NCBI GenBank assembly: GCA_011050075.1
Contig: DRGK01000017.1
Location: forward strand, 1-39,837
Length of the DNA: 39,837 nt
Direction of reading: 5' to 3'
Source of the DNA: Candidatus Jorgensenbacteria bacterium
GTDB lineage: Bacteria > Patescibacteriota > Minisyncoccia > UBA6257 > GWB1-50-10
Below are positions 15,126 through 24,413 of this stretch, in pieces. The stretch's first letter is position 1. Each line of letters opens with the position of its first letter. The notes beneath the pieces are model-generated. The model did not search any database. It had not been told where the DNA came from and saw only the letters and a program-made list of their open reading frames with translations. Made by a program: the position numbers and the translations under genes.

Positions 15126-16373
15126 ATGCGGCAATCAGAGCTTTTTACCAAAACACAGAAGGCCTTTCCAAAGGATGAGGTATCTGCAAATGCACGCTTG
15201 CTTATCCGTGCTGGATATATTGAAAAACTCATGGCGGGCGTTTTTTCTATGTTGCCGCTTGGTTTTCGCGTGCGGGAAAATATTATGCGGATTATTCGTG
15301 AGGAAATGAATGCGACCGGTGCGTGTGAGATTATTATGCCAGCTCTGCACCCAAAGTCAGTGTGGGAAACAACGGGACGCTGGGATGAAATGAAGAGTGT
15401 GATGTATCAATTTGGTGAAGGTGAACGTGCATACGGACTTGGTCCTACACACGAAGAGGTTATTGCGCCTATAGTACAAAAACATGTGAACTCGTACCTT
15501 GATTTACCGATTGCGTTGTACCAGATACAGGTGAAGTTTAGAAATGAAGAACGACCGAAATCAGGACTCTTACGTGGTCGTGAGTTTACTATGAAAGACC
15601 TCTACAGTTTTCACACTAATGAGGAATCGCTTAATGTATTCTATGACCGTGTCAAGGAGGCATATCGAGGCATTTTTAAGCGTGTTGGACTAGGCGATAC
15701 AACATATCTTACGCTTGCATCGGGCGGCAGTTTTTCTCAGTATTCCCATGAATTTCAAACGGTTTCTGATGTTGGTGAAGATACTATTTATTTATGTAAG
15801 GCGTGTAGTGTTGCGGTTAATCATGAGATTATTACGGAACAGAAGGTCTGTCCTGAGTGTAATAGTAATGACCTTGTCAAGAAAAATGCTATTGAGGTCG
15901 GGAATATTTTCAAGCTCGGTACCCGTTTTTCTGAGCCGGTTGGGCTCATGTATCGTGATACGGACGGTACACAAAAACCGGTTATTATGGCGTCATACGG
16001 CATTGGCGTTGAGCGGCTCATGGGAGCAATTGTAGAAACGTATCATGATGATGCAGGCTTGATATGGCCGCAGGCAGTTGCACCATTTATTGCTCATCTG
16101 CTGATTATTGGTGAACAGACGGGTACGTTGAAAAAGTTTGCCGATACTGCATACCAAAGTATGATTGATGCTGATATTGAAGTTTTGTATGATGACCGTA
16201 CTGATGTATCAGCGGGAGAAAAATTTGCAGACGCAGACCTTTTAGGGTTACCATGGCGACTAGTAGTGAGCAATTCGACACTTGCAGAAGATAAGATTGA
16301 GGTAAAGAAACGTACGGAAAAAGAGAAAAAGCTCATTGCGCTCAAGGAGTTACCGAAATATATAACAAAGTAA
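15126..16373 (+). CDS. proS: Prolyl-tRNA synthetase, short form with a zinc ribbon in place of the editing domain
   Basis: Class II ProRS, which charges tRNA-Pro. Motif 2 (FRNEERPKSGLLRGREFTMKD, about 138-158) and motif 3 (ASYGIGVERLMGAI) are present, followed by a short anticodon-binding domain. The 415-residue protein lacks the ~180-residue INS editing domain of most bacterial ProRS. At the corresponding position is a small CxxC...CxxC unit (C224, C227, C242, C245), likely a zinc ribbon. Ala-tRNA-Pro errors may therefore go uncorrected or be cleared in trans. No free-standing editing protein is seen in this window. Confidence 0.93.
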   Translation: MRQSELFTKTQKAFPKDEVSANARLLIRAGYIEKLMAGVFSMLPLGFRVRENIMRIIREEMNATGACEIIMPALHPKSVWETTGRWDEMKSVMYQFGEGERAYGLGPTHEEVIAPIVQKHVNSYLDLPIALYQIQVKFRNEERPKSGLLRGREFTMKDLYSFHTNEESLNVFYDRVKEAYRGIFKRVGLGDTTYLTLASGGSFSQYSHEFQTVSDVGEDTIYLCKACSVAVNHEIITEQKVCPECNSNDLVKKNAIEVGNIFKLGTRFSEPVGLMYRDTDGTQKPVIMASYGIGVERLMGAIVETYHDDAGLIWPQAVAPFIAHLLIIGEQTGTLKKFADTAYQSMIDADIEVLYDDRTDVSAGEKFADADLLGLPWRLVVSNSTLAEDKIEVKKRTEKEKKLIALKELPKYITK

Positions 16374-16378
16374 TTAGT

Positions 16379-17410
16379 ATGTTATTAAAGAAAGTTATTA
16401 GCATTGATTTAGGAACGAACGGTGTACGTTGCTATTTAAAGGGTAAGGGTATTGTGGTAGATGAGCCGGCAATTGTAGCGGTGAATAACCGTACGAATAA
16501 AATGGTAGCAGTAGGGCGAAGTGCGAAAACTATGCTCGATCGTACTCCATCGCACATTAATGCATTACGTCCCATAAACCACGGAGTAATTGCTGATTTT
16601 GATATGGCAAAGGAGATGATGCGTGTATTCTTACGTCGATCTGTTTTTCCGTGGTCATTCTTTACCGATATTGTTGCAACAGTACCCACAAACTTAACCG
16701 AAGTAGAGCGCAAGTCGGTAGTCGATCTTTTTAAAGAGAATGGTGCAAGTCGGGTATACCTTTTAGAGCAGCCGCTCGCGGCTGCATTCAGTAACCGGTT
16801 GGATATTTATCGTCCGACTGCATACCTCATTGTTGATATTGGTGCCGGTACAACCGATATGGCTATTATGTCCATGAATGGCATTGTAGTATCAAAACGC
16901 TTGAAGGTAGCCGGCGACTACTTTAATCATGAGATTATTAAAGGTGTACGTGAGGAATTGCAAATGTATATTGGTGAGCCAACCGCTGAAGACATTAAAT
17001 TGGCAGTAGGGAGTGCAATACCGCTCACAGGTGAACGGTTGGATATTACCGTACGTGGACGCGATGTTGCGAGTGGTCTTCCGCGTGAGGTAGTAGTGAA
17101 AGATACGATAGTGCGATCATGGATAAGCCCCGGTTTAGAGAATATTGAGGATGCACTACATGATCTTATTGAAGTAACACCGCCGGAGCTGGTCGGTGAT
17201 ATTTATAAGAATGGTATATATCTATGTGGCGGTGGCAGCTTACTGCGTGGTATTGACGAATTGTTTAAGAAAAATGTTGGAGTTGACGTTACTATTATGG
17301 ACGAACCGCTAACATGTGTTGTACGCGGGTCCGGTATGATAGCCGAGAATCTTTCTGATCACAAACACCTCGTGGATACTGCAGTGGTGCTTGGTGATCC
17401 ACGTACGTAG
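16379..17410 (+). CDS. mreB: MreB-like actin, second paralogue (elongasome copy)
   Basis: A second, more divergent MreB of 343 residues, directly upstream of mreC, mreD and mrdA and therefore the likely elongasome filament. The phosphate-1 loop is IDLGTNGV (9-16) instead of the usual IDLGT-A/T-N-T. The phosphate-2 loop DIGAGTTD (153-160) keeps the Asp that the other paralogue has lost. E130 sits at the catalytic-region position. RVAG-like LKVAGDYF, VRGRDVASGLP and the YLCGGGSLLRG adenosine motif are also clear. It begins 5 bases after proS ends. Confidence 0.9.
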   Translation: MLLKKVISIDLGTNGVRCYLKGKGIVVDEPAIVAVNNRTNKMVAVGRSAKTMLDRTPSHINALRPINHGVIADFDMAKEMMRVFLRRSVFPWSFFTDIVATVPTNLTEVERKSVVDLFKENGASRVYLLEQPLAAAFSNRLDIYRPTAYLIVDIGAGTTDMAIMSMNGIVVSKRLKVAGDYFNHEIIKGVREELQMYIGEPTAEDIKLAVGSAIPLTGERLDITVRGRDVASGLPREVVVKDTIVRSWISPGLENIEDALHDLIEVTPPELVGDIYKNGIYLCGGGSLLRGIDELFKKNVGVDVTIMDEPLTCVVRGSGMIAENLSDHKHLVDTAVVLGDPRT

Positions 17411-17422
17411 CACTCAATATAC

Positions 17423-18109
17423 ATGAAATCATTTAAGCACATCGTCATACCCCTTGTACTGGTTGCGCTTATTGTATTTATTGTATTTTGGAAGGATGTT
17501 ACGAATAGTGCGTACCAGCGTATACAGAGTACTGTCGGTAGTATATTTGGAAAAGGTATAGCGTGGGATATTGCTAACCAGCTCACTATGGAAAATCAGC
17601 GCCTACGTTTTGAGCTAGCACGGGAAGAAAGTGAAGAATCTGAGGATGGATACCTTAATGTTTCTGTGTACTCGCAGTATCCGTTTAATGATAAGACTAT
17701 GTTTATTATTAGCGCGGGTAAGGAAGAGGGTGTTGCGATCGGTATGCCAGTACTTACATCGGAACAATTCCTTGTTGGTATTGTTATAAGCGTACGCAAA
17801 CATCAGGCAGAGGTACAAACATTTTTTGATGTTTCTTGGCGAAGCAGTGTTGCTATCGGTACCGCACGAAACAAGGCAGTACTGGAAGGTGGGCAGTCGC
17901 CCCGCTTAGAACTTATTGGTCGTACGTACGATATTGAAGAAGGAGACAACGTATTTAATATAGATAGTGACTTTCCGTACGCGCAGTTAGTTGGCTCGGT
18001 TGCACATATTACTGATATTCCTGGGAATCCATGGCGTACAGGGTCTATCAATATTCGATACGATGTAACCAATCTTGTTACCGTGCTGGTTGTAACCGAT
18101 TTTCCATAA
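17423..18109 (+). CDS. mreC: Rod shape-determining protein MreC
   Basis: MreC is the periplasmic scaffold that links MreB filaments to PBP2. The 228-residue protein has one N-terminal transmembrane helix (about 6-23) and a short coiled coil (about 50-75). Two beta domains follow, with G-x-EEGVAIGMPVLT and later IEEGDNVFN, GSVAHITD. It is shorter than E. coli MreC but keeps the core. Its place between mreB and mreD supports the call. Confidence 0.88.
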   Translation: MKSFKHIVIPLVLVALIVFIVFWKDVTNSAYQRIQSTVGSIFGKGIAWDIANQLTMENQRLRFELAREESEESEDGYLNVSVYSQYPFNDKTMFIISAGKEEGVAIGMPVLTSEQFLVGIVISVRKHQAEVQTFFDVSWRSSVAIGTARNKAVLEGGQSPRLELIGRTYDIEEGDNVFNIDSDFPYAQLVGSVAHITDIPGNPWRTGSINIRYDVTNLVTVLVVTDFP

Positions 18110-18111
18110 CA

Positions 18112-18594
18112 ATGACGACTACTCGGTTGCGCGTATTAACTACCGCATTACTATTTGCACTATTGTTTATCGTACTTATGGTGCTGCAGACAAATCGTGT
18201 TTTGGAGATTGTCGGTATAGCGCCCAATATATTACTTGCGGTACTGTTGGCGCTTACATTTTCATTGCGTCGCAATGAAGCACTCATCATTGTTTTATCT
18301 GCGGTGTCGCTGTTAGTGTTTGTGGCATTGTGGTGGTCGCCATTTTGGGTTTGGGATTTTTTTGCGCTCGGCATTGTTATTATTGGTATCGTAATGGTTC
18401 GACCTTTTCTTAGTGGTAACACATTTGTTGATTTTGCAATGTATGCGATAGTGGCAACATTCGTGTTTTATGGACTGCTGCATCCTTTGAAACTGACAAA
18501 TGTACCTTGGTTGGTGATAGCAGGGGAAGCGCTCTATACGGTATGTATAGGTGAGATTTTTCTCTTACTCTCTAAAAGAACTAATCGTATATGA
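18112..18594 (+). CDS. mreD: MreD-like membrane protein
   Basis: A 160-residue protein made almost entirely of hydrophobic helices, about five segments. Its position between mreC and mrdA identifies it as MreD. I start at ATG 18112, two bases after mreC stops. A longer in-frame start at 18031 would overlap mreC by about 80 bases and add a non-hydrophobic, unlike-family leader. The stop overlaps the PBP2 start by four bases (ATGA). Confidence 0.75.
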   Translation: MTTTRLRVLTTALLFALLFIVLMVLQTNRVLEIVGIAPNILLAVLLALTFSLRRNEALIIVLSAVSLLVFVALWWSPFWVWDFFALGIVIIGIVMVRPFLSGNTFVDFAMYAIVATFVFYGLLHPLKLTNVPWLVIAGEALYTVCIGEIFLLLSKRTNRI

Positions 18595-20417
18595 AACAAG
18601 AAATACCAAGTCTTGAAGATATACTGGCAGATGGGTCAACTGAGGATAATATGCTGGAGGTACCGCTTACCGGTAAAATCTTCAGTACATTTTTAGCAAT
18701 TACCGTCACTATAGCGCTCGTTATCGTTGCGCAGCTGTTCAATATAGGAGGCGTACAACGCGATCTATACCTAAAGAGTGCGCAGGCAAATATGACGCGT
18801 GCTGATATTGAGCCGGCACCGCGCGGTATTATCAAGGATAGATTTGGTAATCCGTTAGTACGCAATGAACCTGCATTCCGTGCATTCATATCTTTTAAAG
18901 GGTTGCCACATGATGCAGTAGAGCGTGAAAGTGCGCTTCAAGCTATTGCTGATATTATTAGCAATAGCTATGGAGACATTATTGATATGCTTGAGAATCA
19001 TGACTGGCGGCTCGGACGTCTTTTGCTCAGTGCAAATCTATCGCACGATGAGTTAATAGCGTTTTCTACAAAACAGATACCGGGGATTGATATTGAACCT
19101 GGATTTATGCGAGTCCTGGCACATCAATTTGCATTTAGTCACCTTCTTGGTTACACCGGTCTGGTGGCACAGCAGGATCTTGAACGTTCTCCGCAACTTA
19201 CCCTTGAAGAGGAAATAGGAAAAAGTGGTTTGGAGCTATTCTATGATGACTTGCTGCGTGGTATGAGCGGTCAGCAAATATCGGTACTTGACGTACATAG
19301 CGAGGTGCAGGAGGCTTATATCGTTCGAGAACCTTCAATTGGGGAAGATGTGTATACGTTTATTGATGGAGAACTACAAACGTATTTGTATGAACGACTT
19401 ACACAGCAGGTACAGGCATTCGGTAATAGCGGCGGTGTGGGTGTTGCAGTGAATCCGCAGAACGGAGAGGTACTCGCACTTGTAAGTATTCCAAGTTTTG
19501 ATACGAATCGTGTTGCTGACTTTCTTAATGTGTCGGGGGAACCACTCTTTAATCGCGCGGTGAGTGGAAGGTATAATCCTGGGTCAACCATCAAGCCGTT
19601 GGTTGCAGTGGCAGCGCTGGAAGAGCAGATTGTTGACCCTGAAGATTTATTTTTCTCTTCAGGATCTTTGCGTATACCGAACCCGTACTATCCAGACAAG
19701 CCGTCAATTTTTCTCGACTGGAAACCGCACGGGTGGGTGAACATATATTCTGCACTTGCAAAGTCAAGCAATGTATATTTTTATATTGTAGGAGGAGGTT
19801 TTGAAAGTACAGATGGTTTAGGTATTCAGGTGCTACGCCAGTGGTGGCAGTTGTTTCGTCTTGATAAGCAGACCGAAATAGACCTTCCAGAAGAAAAGGT
19901 GGGATTTCTACCGAGTGCTGAATGGAAGCGTAAACGGGAAAATGATCCATGGCGTGTAGGAGACACGTACAATGTGAGTATTGGCCAGGGGGATCTTACC
20001 GTGACGCCACTTGAGCTTTTGAACTACGTTTCAGCCATTGCGAACGGGGGTACATTGTATAAGTTTCGCGTGGCTCAAGGTGAACCGGAGGTGCTGAGTA
20101 GTATCAAAGAACACATATCTCTCCTTTCATTCAAGGCGGTACGGCGTGGTATGCGTGATGCGGTTGTGAAGCAGTATGGTACTGTGCGTATGCTTCTCGA
20201 TGTGCCAATGGATATTGCAGCTAAGACAGGGACTGCACAGGTAGGAGATGGAAAAACCAATGCATTGTTTATTGGATACGGTCCGTTTGAAGAACCTGAA
20301 ATTGCTCTCTTGATCATTATTGAAGACGCACGTGAGGGAAGCTTAAACGCGACACCAGTAGCCAGAGATACTTTTTTATGGTACTATGAGCATCGGATGG
20401 GCACAGAAGCCCGTTAA
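18591..20417 (+). CDS. mrdA: Penicillin-binding protein 2 (peptidoglycan transpeptidase)
   Basis: A class B PBP of the elongasome that cross-links peptidoglycan outside the membrane. The 608-residue protein has a transmembrane helix at about 30-51, the PBP dimer/allosteric domain (about 75-250) and the transpeptidase domain. The three active-site motifs are present: S332-T-I-K335, S392-S-N394 and K545-T-G547. The partner glycosyltransferase gene rodA is not adjacent, unlike in many bacteria. It is translationally coupled to mreD. Confidence 0.95.
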   Translation: MKQEIPSLEDILADGSTEDNMLEVPLTGKIFSTFLAITVTIALVIVAQLFNIGGVQRDLYLKSAQANMTRADIEPAPRGIIKDRFGNPLVRNEPAFRAFISFKGLPHDAVERESALQAIADIISNSYGDIIDMLENHDWRLGRLLLSANLSHDELIAFSTKQIPGIDIEPGFMRVLAHQFAFSHLLGYTGLVAQQDLERSPQLTLEEEIGKSGLELFYDDLLRGMSGQQISVLDVHSEVQEAYIVREPSIGEDVYTFIDGELQTYLYERLTQQVQAFGNSGGVGVAVNPQNGEVLALVSIPSFDTNRVADFLNVSGEPLFNRAVSGRYNPGSTIKPLVAVAALEEQIVDPEDLFFSSGSLRIPNPYYPDKPSIFLDWKPHGWVNIYSALAKSSNVYFYIVGGGFESTDGLGIQVLRQWWQLFRLDKQTEIDLPEEKVGFLPSAEWKRKRENDPWRVGDTYNVSIGQGDLTVTPLELLNYVSAIANGGTLYKFRVAQGEPEVLSSIKEHISLLSFKAVRRGMRDAVVKQYGTVRMLLDVPMDIAAKTGTAQVGDGKTNALFIGYGPFEEPEIALLIIIEDAREGSLNATPVARDTFLWYYEHRMGTEAR

Positions 20418-20432
20418 ATTTTTATTATTGTT

Positions 20433-20891
20433 ATGACAAATATTTATGTTACTAAAAATCGATATAAAGAGCTTGAGGAAGAATTAAAGCAACTAAAAGG
20501 AAAAGGACGGCGCAGCATTGCTTCACGTCTCAAGGAAGCAAAGGAATTAGGAGACCTCTCAGAAAATTCTGAGTATCAGGAAGCACGTGAAGAACAGCTC
20601 ATACTGGAACGACGTATTCACCATTTGGAACGAGTATTGCGCGGCGCAACTATTATTCAGAAGAAAAAAGGATCTGACGTAATAGAAGTTGGCTCTTTCG
20701 TAAAGGTGCAAAAAGGAAAAAATTCAGTCCAATACACCATTGTCGGTTCTGATGAAGCAGATCCGAAGGAAGGTAAGATATCAAATGAATCTCCTCTGGG
20801 CAGAAGCCTGCTTGGTAGAAAGGTGGGTGACCATATAGAGGTAGATACGCCAAAGGGTAAAATAGCATACCACATCATTGGTATTGAATAG
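20433..20891 (+). CDS. greA: Transcript cleavage factor GreA
   Basis: GreA rescues backtracked RNA polymerase by stimulating transcript cleavage. The 152-residue protein has the N-terminal coiled coil, with the conserved acidic tip region LKEAKELGDLSENSEYQEAREEQ. It also has the C-terminal FKBP-like domain (YTIVGSDEADPKEGKISNESPLGRSLLGRKVGD). It starts 15 bases after mrdA and ends 4 bases before the chosen lysS start. Confidence 0.96.
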   Translation: MTNIYVTKNRYKELEEELKQLKGKGRRSIASRLKEAKELGDLSENSEYQEAREEQLILERRIHHLERVLRGATIIQKKKGSDVIEVGSFVKVQKGKNSVQYTIVGSDEADPKEGKISNESPLGRSLLGRKVGDHIEVDTPKGKIAYHIIGIE

Positions 20892-20895
20892 TCCA

Positions 20896-22347
20896 ATGAT
20901 TGAAGACCTTATACGAGATCGATTAAAGAAGTTGCATACGTACGAGCAAGACGCATCTCCGTATCCAGCACGGGTGCGTCGTGATGTGACACTCAAAGAA
21001 TTACGCACTGAATTTCAAAAACTTTCCCGTAAGAAGAAAAATTTGTATGTGGTTGGTCGGGTGTGGAGTATGCGTGATCAGGGGAGCATTATTTTTATTG
21101 ATATACGGGACGCGAGTGGTAGCATGCAACTCCTTATTAGCAAAGCGGAGACAAAAACATTTAACTTGATTAAAAAAACACTCGACCGCGGTGATTTTAT
21201 TGAGGCATACGGATTTCCCGTACGTACAAAGCGTGGTGAAAAGAGTGTTTCCGTCAAGCGAGTGCGCATTATCGCAAAGAGTATTCGTCCGCTTCCTACT
21301 ACCTGGTATGGTTTGGAGGATACGGAAGTCCGTCTTCGTGAGCGTTACCTTGATATATTATTGCACCCGGAGACGCGGGAACTATTTGCAAAAAAGATAC
21401 GATTTTGGGATACAATACGCTCGTTTTTGAAAGAGGAAGGATTTTTTGAGGTGGAGATGCCGGTGCTGGAATCAGTACCGGGGGGAGCAGAGGCAGAGCC
21501 GTTTGTAACGCATCATAAGGCGCTTGATAAGGATTTTTATCTACGTATTTCCTTAGAGCTTCCCCTAAAAAAGATGCTGGTTGGCGGTGTTGAAAAAGTA
21601 TTTGAAATTGGGCGTATTTTCCGCAATGAAGGTATCGACCAAGAACACTTACAGGATTACACACAGATGGAGTGCTACGCTGCCTACTGGGACTATACAG
21701 CTATGATGAAATTCACGGAGCGTCTATATAAACGAACTATTAAAAAGACGCTCGGTACGCTTACAACGAATACGCGCGGCCACAAAATTTCCTGGGGAAG
21801 TCGTTGGTCTCGTGTGGATTACTATGAAGTATTTAAACGAAAGACCGGAATTGATTTGGTTCATACCACCATTGCGGAGCTGAAAAAGAAGGCGCGTTCA
21901 CTTGGTATTACCGTCGCGCGAGGATACGGAAAAGGACGTATCATTGATTTGATTTACAAACACTCGGTGCGGGGAACACTTATACAACCCTGTTTTTTGA
22001 TAGATCCGCCGGTCGAAATAGAGCCGTTGGCAAAGCGGCGAGATGATGATCCGGGACGGGTTGAGCGATTTCAGATCGTTGCAGCCGGTACCGAATTAGG
22101 AAAAGGGTTTTCAGAATTGAATGACCCTATTGATCAGCGTAAACGGTTTGAGGATCAAATGAAGCTGCGTGAGCAGGGAGACGTAGAGGCGCAGCGTATA
22201 GACGAGGATTTTCTGAAAGCGCTTGAATATGGCATGCCTCCCGCAGGAGGATTTGGTATGTCAGAGCGATTGTTTGCTGTTTTACTTGATAAGCCAGTAC
22301 GTGAAACAGTCATCTTTCCCTTAATGAGAAAGAAAACCGATGCTTGA
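20896..22347 (+). CDS. lysS: Lysyl-tRNA synthetase, class II
   Basis: LysRS charges tRNA-Lys. It has the N-terminal OB-fold anticodon domain (NLYVVGRVWSMRDQGSIIFIDIRD) and class II motif 1 near RYLDILLHPETRELF. Motif 2 (IGRIFRNEGIDQEHLQDYTQMECY) and motif 3 (PPAGGFGMSERLFAVLLD) follow. I use ATG 20896. An in-frame start at 20878 would overlap greA and add six residues unlike the family. The protein is 483 residues. The last 8 bases overlap serS, so translation is probably coupled. Confidence 0.95.
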   Translation: MIEDLIRDRLKKLHTYEQDASPYPARVRRDVTLKELRTEFQKLSRKKKNLYVVGRVWSMRDQGSIIFIDIRDASGSMQLLISKAETKTFNLIKKTLDRGDFIEAYGFPVRTKRGEKSVSVKRVRIIAKSIRPLPTTWYGLEDTEVRLRERYLDILLHPETRELFAKKIRFWDTIRSFLKEEGFFEVEMPVLESVPGGAEAEPFVTHHKALDKDFYLRISLELPLKKMLVGGVEKVFEIGRIFRNEGIDQEHLQDYTQMECYAAYWDYTAMMKFTERLYKRTIKKTLGTLTTNTRGHKISWGSRWSRVDYYEVFKRKTGIDLVHTTIAELKKKARSLGITVARGYGKGRIIDLIYKHSVRGTLIQPCFLIDPPVEIEPLAKRRDDDPGRVERFQIVAAGTELGKGFSELNDPIDQRKRFEDQMKLREQGDVEAQRIDEDFLKALEYGMPPAGGFGMSERLFAVLLDKPVRETVIFPLMRKKTDA

Positions 22348-23602
22348 TATAAACCTCATTCGGGAACATGTAGATGCGGTAAAGGAAGGTGTTGCAAAGA
22401 AAGGAGTTGACTCAAAAATAGTTGATAAACTATTGCGTCGTGATGAAGTATGGCGAGAAAAAGCAAAAGCGCTTGATGACCTGAAGGCGGAACAGAATGA
22501 AGTAACTAAAGAGATTGCGAAAAAGCATACGAAAGGGGCGTTGAGCCGTGCAAGGCTTTTGAAGCAGCAGATTACAAAACTTAGTGATGAAGAAACGCAT
22601 CTAAAACAACAACGTGATGTGTTACTTGAAAAGCTTCCAAATATTCCGTTTGACGACGTACCAGTTGGTAAGAATGATAAGGATAATGTGGAACTCCGGC
22701 AGGTTGGCAAACAACCGGAGTTTGATTTTAAGCCGAAAGATTATCTTACAGTTGCTGAACAGTTGGGTATTATTGATGTGAAACGTGCCGCAGTAGTTGC
22801 CGGCAGTAGGTTTGGGTATTTATTGGGTGGCGCAGCGCGTTTAGAGTTTGCGCTGATACAGTTTGCTATAGAAACTATAACCGCAGAAGGGTTTATACCT
22901 GTGGTGCCTCCGGTGATGATACGACCAGAGATTATGCGTCGTATGGGGAAAGGTACGTTCATTGATGATCATGACGCGTTTCGTATTGACGAAGACGACT
23001 TATATTTGGTGGGGAGCTCAGAGCATACAATTGGACCTTTGCATATTGATGAAACACTACGTGAGAAAGATCTCCCTCGACGCTACGTTGGGTTCTCTAC
23101 TTGCTTCAGGCGTGAGGCAGGTTCGTATGGTAGAGATACGCGTGGCATTTTACGCGTGCACCAATTCGATAAAGTAGAAATGTTCTCTTTTGTACATCCC
23201 GAAAAATCAGAGGAAGAGCATCAATTTTTACTTGCTATACAGGAGTGTCTCATGCAGAAGCTTGAACTTCCTTACCGTGTCGTTGAGGTATGTACTGGAG
23301 ATATGACGTGGAGTGATGCGCGTCAGTATGACATAGAGACATGGTTACCTTCTGAGAAGCAGTACCGAGAAACGCATTCATGTTCCAATACCACTGATTT
23401 TCAGGCGCGTGGCATACGTGCACGGTTTATACAAGAAGGTATGAATAAGCCGCAGTACATGCATACGCTTAACGCAACCGGTTTTGCAATAGGCAGGACG
23501 ATTGTTGCAATTATTGAGAATTATCAAACCAAGCAAGGTACGGTGCGTGTACCGCCCGTGTTGCAATCGTGGACAGGCAGTAAAGAAATAGACGTAATCT
23601 AA
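22340..23602 (+). CDS. serS: Seryl-tRNA synthetase
   Basis: SerRS charges tRNA-Ser. The N-terminal long antiparallel coiled coil (about 25-110) that holds the tRNA variable arm is present. Motif 2 (FRREAGSYGRDTRGILRVHQFDKVE) and motif 3 (NATGFAIGRTIVAIIENYQ) follow. Length, 420 residues, is normal. It starts inside the last codons of lysS. Confidence 0.96.
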   Translation: MLDINLIREHVDAVKEGVAKKGVDSKIVDKLLRRDEVWREKAKALDDLKAEQNEVTKEIAKKHTKGALSRARLLKQQITKLSDEETHLKQQRDVLLEKLPNIPFDDVPVGKNDKDNVELRQVGKQPEFDFKPKDYLTVAEQLGIIDVKRAAVVAGSRFGYLLGGAARLEFALIQFAIETITAEGFIPVVPPVMIRPEIMRRMGKGTFIDDHDAFRIDEDDLYLVGSSEHTIGPLHIDETLREKDLPRRYVGFSTCFRREAGSYGRDTRGILRVHQFDKVEMFSFVHPEKSEEEHQFLLAIQECLMQKLELPYRVVEVCTGDMTWSDARQYDIETWLPSEKQYRETHSCSNTTDFQARGIRARFIQEGMNKPQYMHTLNATGFAIGRTIVAIIENYQTKQGTVRVPPVLQSWTGSKEIDVI

Positions 23603-23608
23603 TTTATT

Positions 23609-24397
23609 ATGTTGCTCACTGATTCACGAAGGTCGCATAAAACACTTTTTCTGTGGCTTGGTTTTATCACCGTATTCGTGTTTGTGGTTACCGGCATTGC
23701 ATACCTCATACTATACTCAGATTTATTTACCGTAAGCGCTTTTAACGTTGAAGGCGCGCATTTGAGTCCAAATCCTGAGACCGTTATTTCAGCGCTCGCG
23801 ATGCAGAGCATCCAAACGAGTCGTGCGCTAGGGATACTGGGAAAAGACCACACACTATTCTGGCTCTTTGGCGAGCGGGACAAAGTACGTGATCGGCACA
23901 CGTTGCCTGCAATTGCGGCGTTCAACGTGGATGTGGATGTGCTGCGCCGAAACGTACAAATAACAATAAAGGAACGTTCATTGCGCGGCATTGTGTGTGC
24001 CAAAGAAAAGAACTGCTACGCGTTTGATGATGAGGGCATGATATTTGCACCAGCTCCATTCGGGAAAGGTGTACTTATTACGCAGATTATAGACCCTAAT
24101 GAGCGTCCGTTGGTGCTCGGTGAAGCATTCCTGCCGCGTCCGCAATGGGTGACTAATATATTTGCCGTGCTCAACAGTATTGAGAATAGTGGTCTTTTGG
24201 TTGACAGTATCACATTGCGTGACATTGCGGTACAGGAATGGGAAGCGACGTTGACGTTAGGCCCAAAACTGTTTTTTGACTTCAATGTAATACCTGATGA
24301 TCTTGATACGGTACTTACATCGCTTGGTGAACGCGTCGATTTTTCTCGGCTGCAGTACTTGGATTTTCGTGTCCAGAATCGAGTCTATTATAAGTAA
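23609..24397 (+). CDS. ftsQ: FtsQ/DivIB-like division protein
   Basis: FtsQ/DivIB connects the cytoplasmic and periplasmic parts of the divisome. The 262-residue protein has a short cytoplasmic N-terminus, one transmembrane helix (about 13-35) and a POTRA-like domain beginning FTVSAFNVEGAHLS. The FtsQ beta domain follows: LPAIAAFNVDVD...VQITIKERSLRGIVC...AFDDEGMIF. It is separated from the mraZ-rsmH-ftsL genes at the other end of the window, so the division genes are split between loci. It starts 6 bases after serS. Confidence 0.8.
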   Translation: MLLTDSRRSHKTLFLWLGFITVFVFVVTGIAYLILYSDLFTVSAFNVEGAHLSPNPETVISALAMQSIQTSRALGILGKDHTLFWLFGERDKVRDRHTLPAIAAFNVDVDVLRRNVQITIKERSLRGIVCAKEKNCYAFDDEGMIFAPAPFGKGVLITQIIDPNERPLVLGEAFLPRPQWVTNIFAVLNSIENSGLLVDSITLRDIAVQEWEATLTLGPKLFFDFNVIPDDLDTVLTSLGERVDFSRLQYLDFRVQNRVYYK

Positions 24398-24398
24398 A

Positions 24399-24407
24399 TG
24401 GTATGAT
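24399..24407 (+). promoter_or_regulatory. Extended -10 promoter (TGgTATGAT) of the pilin-like gene
   Basis: TG, one base, then TATGAT (24402-24407), spanning the end of ftsQ. The ATG at 24414 is exactly 7 bases after the hexamer, predicting a leaderless message. No -35 match is obvious. Confidence 0.5.
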
Positions 24408-24413
24408 AACAGT

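Noticed and set aside
18031-18111. Longer mreD start inside mreC
   Set aside because: The added leader is Cys/Arg/Tyr-rich and not membrane-like; ATG 18112 directly precedes the first helix.
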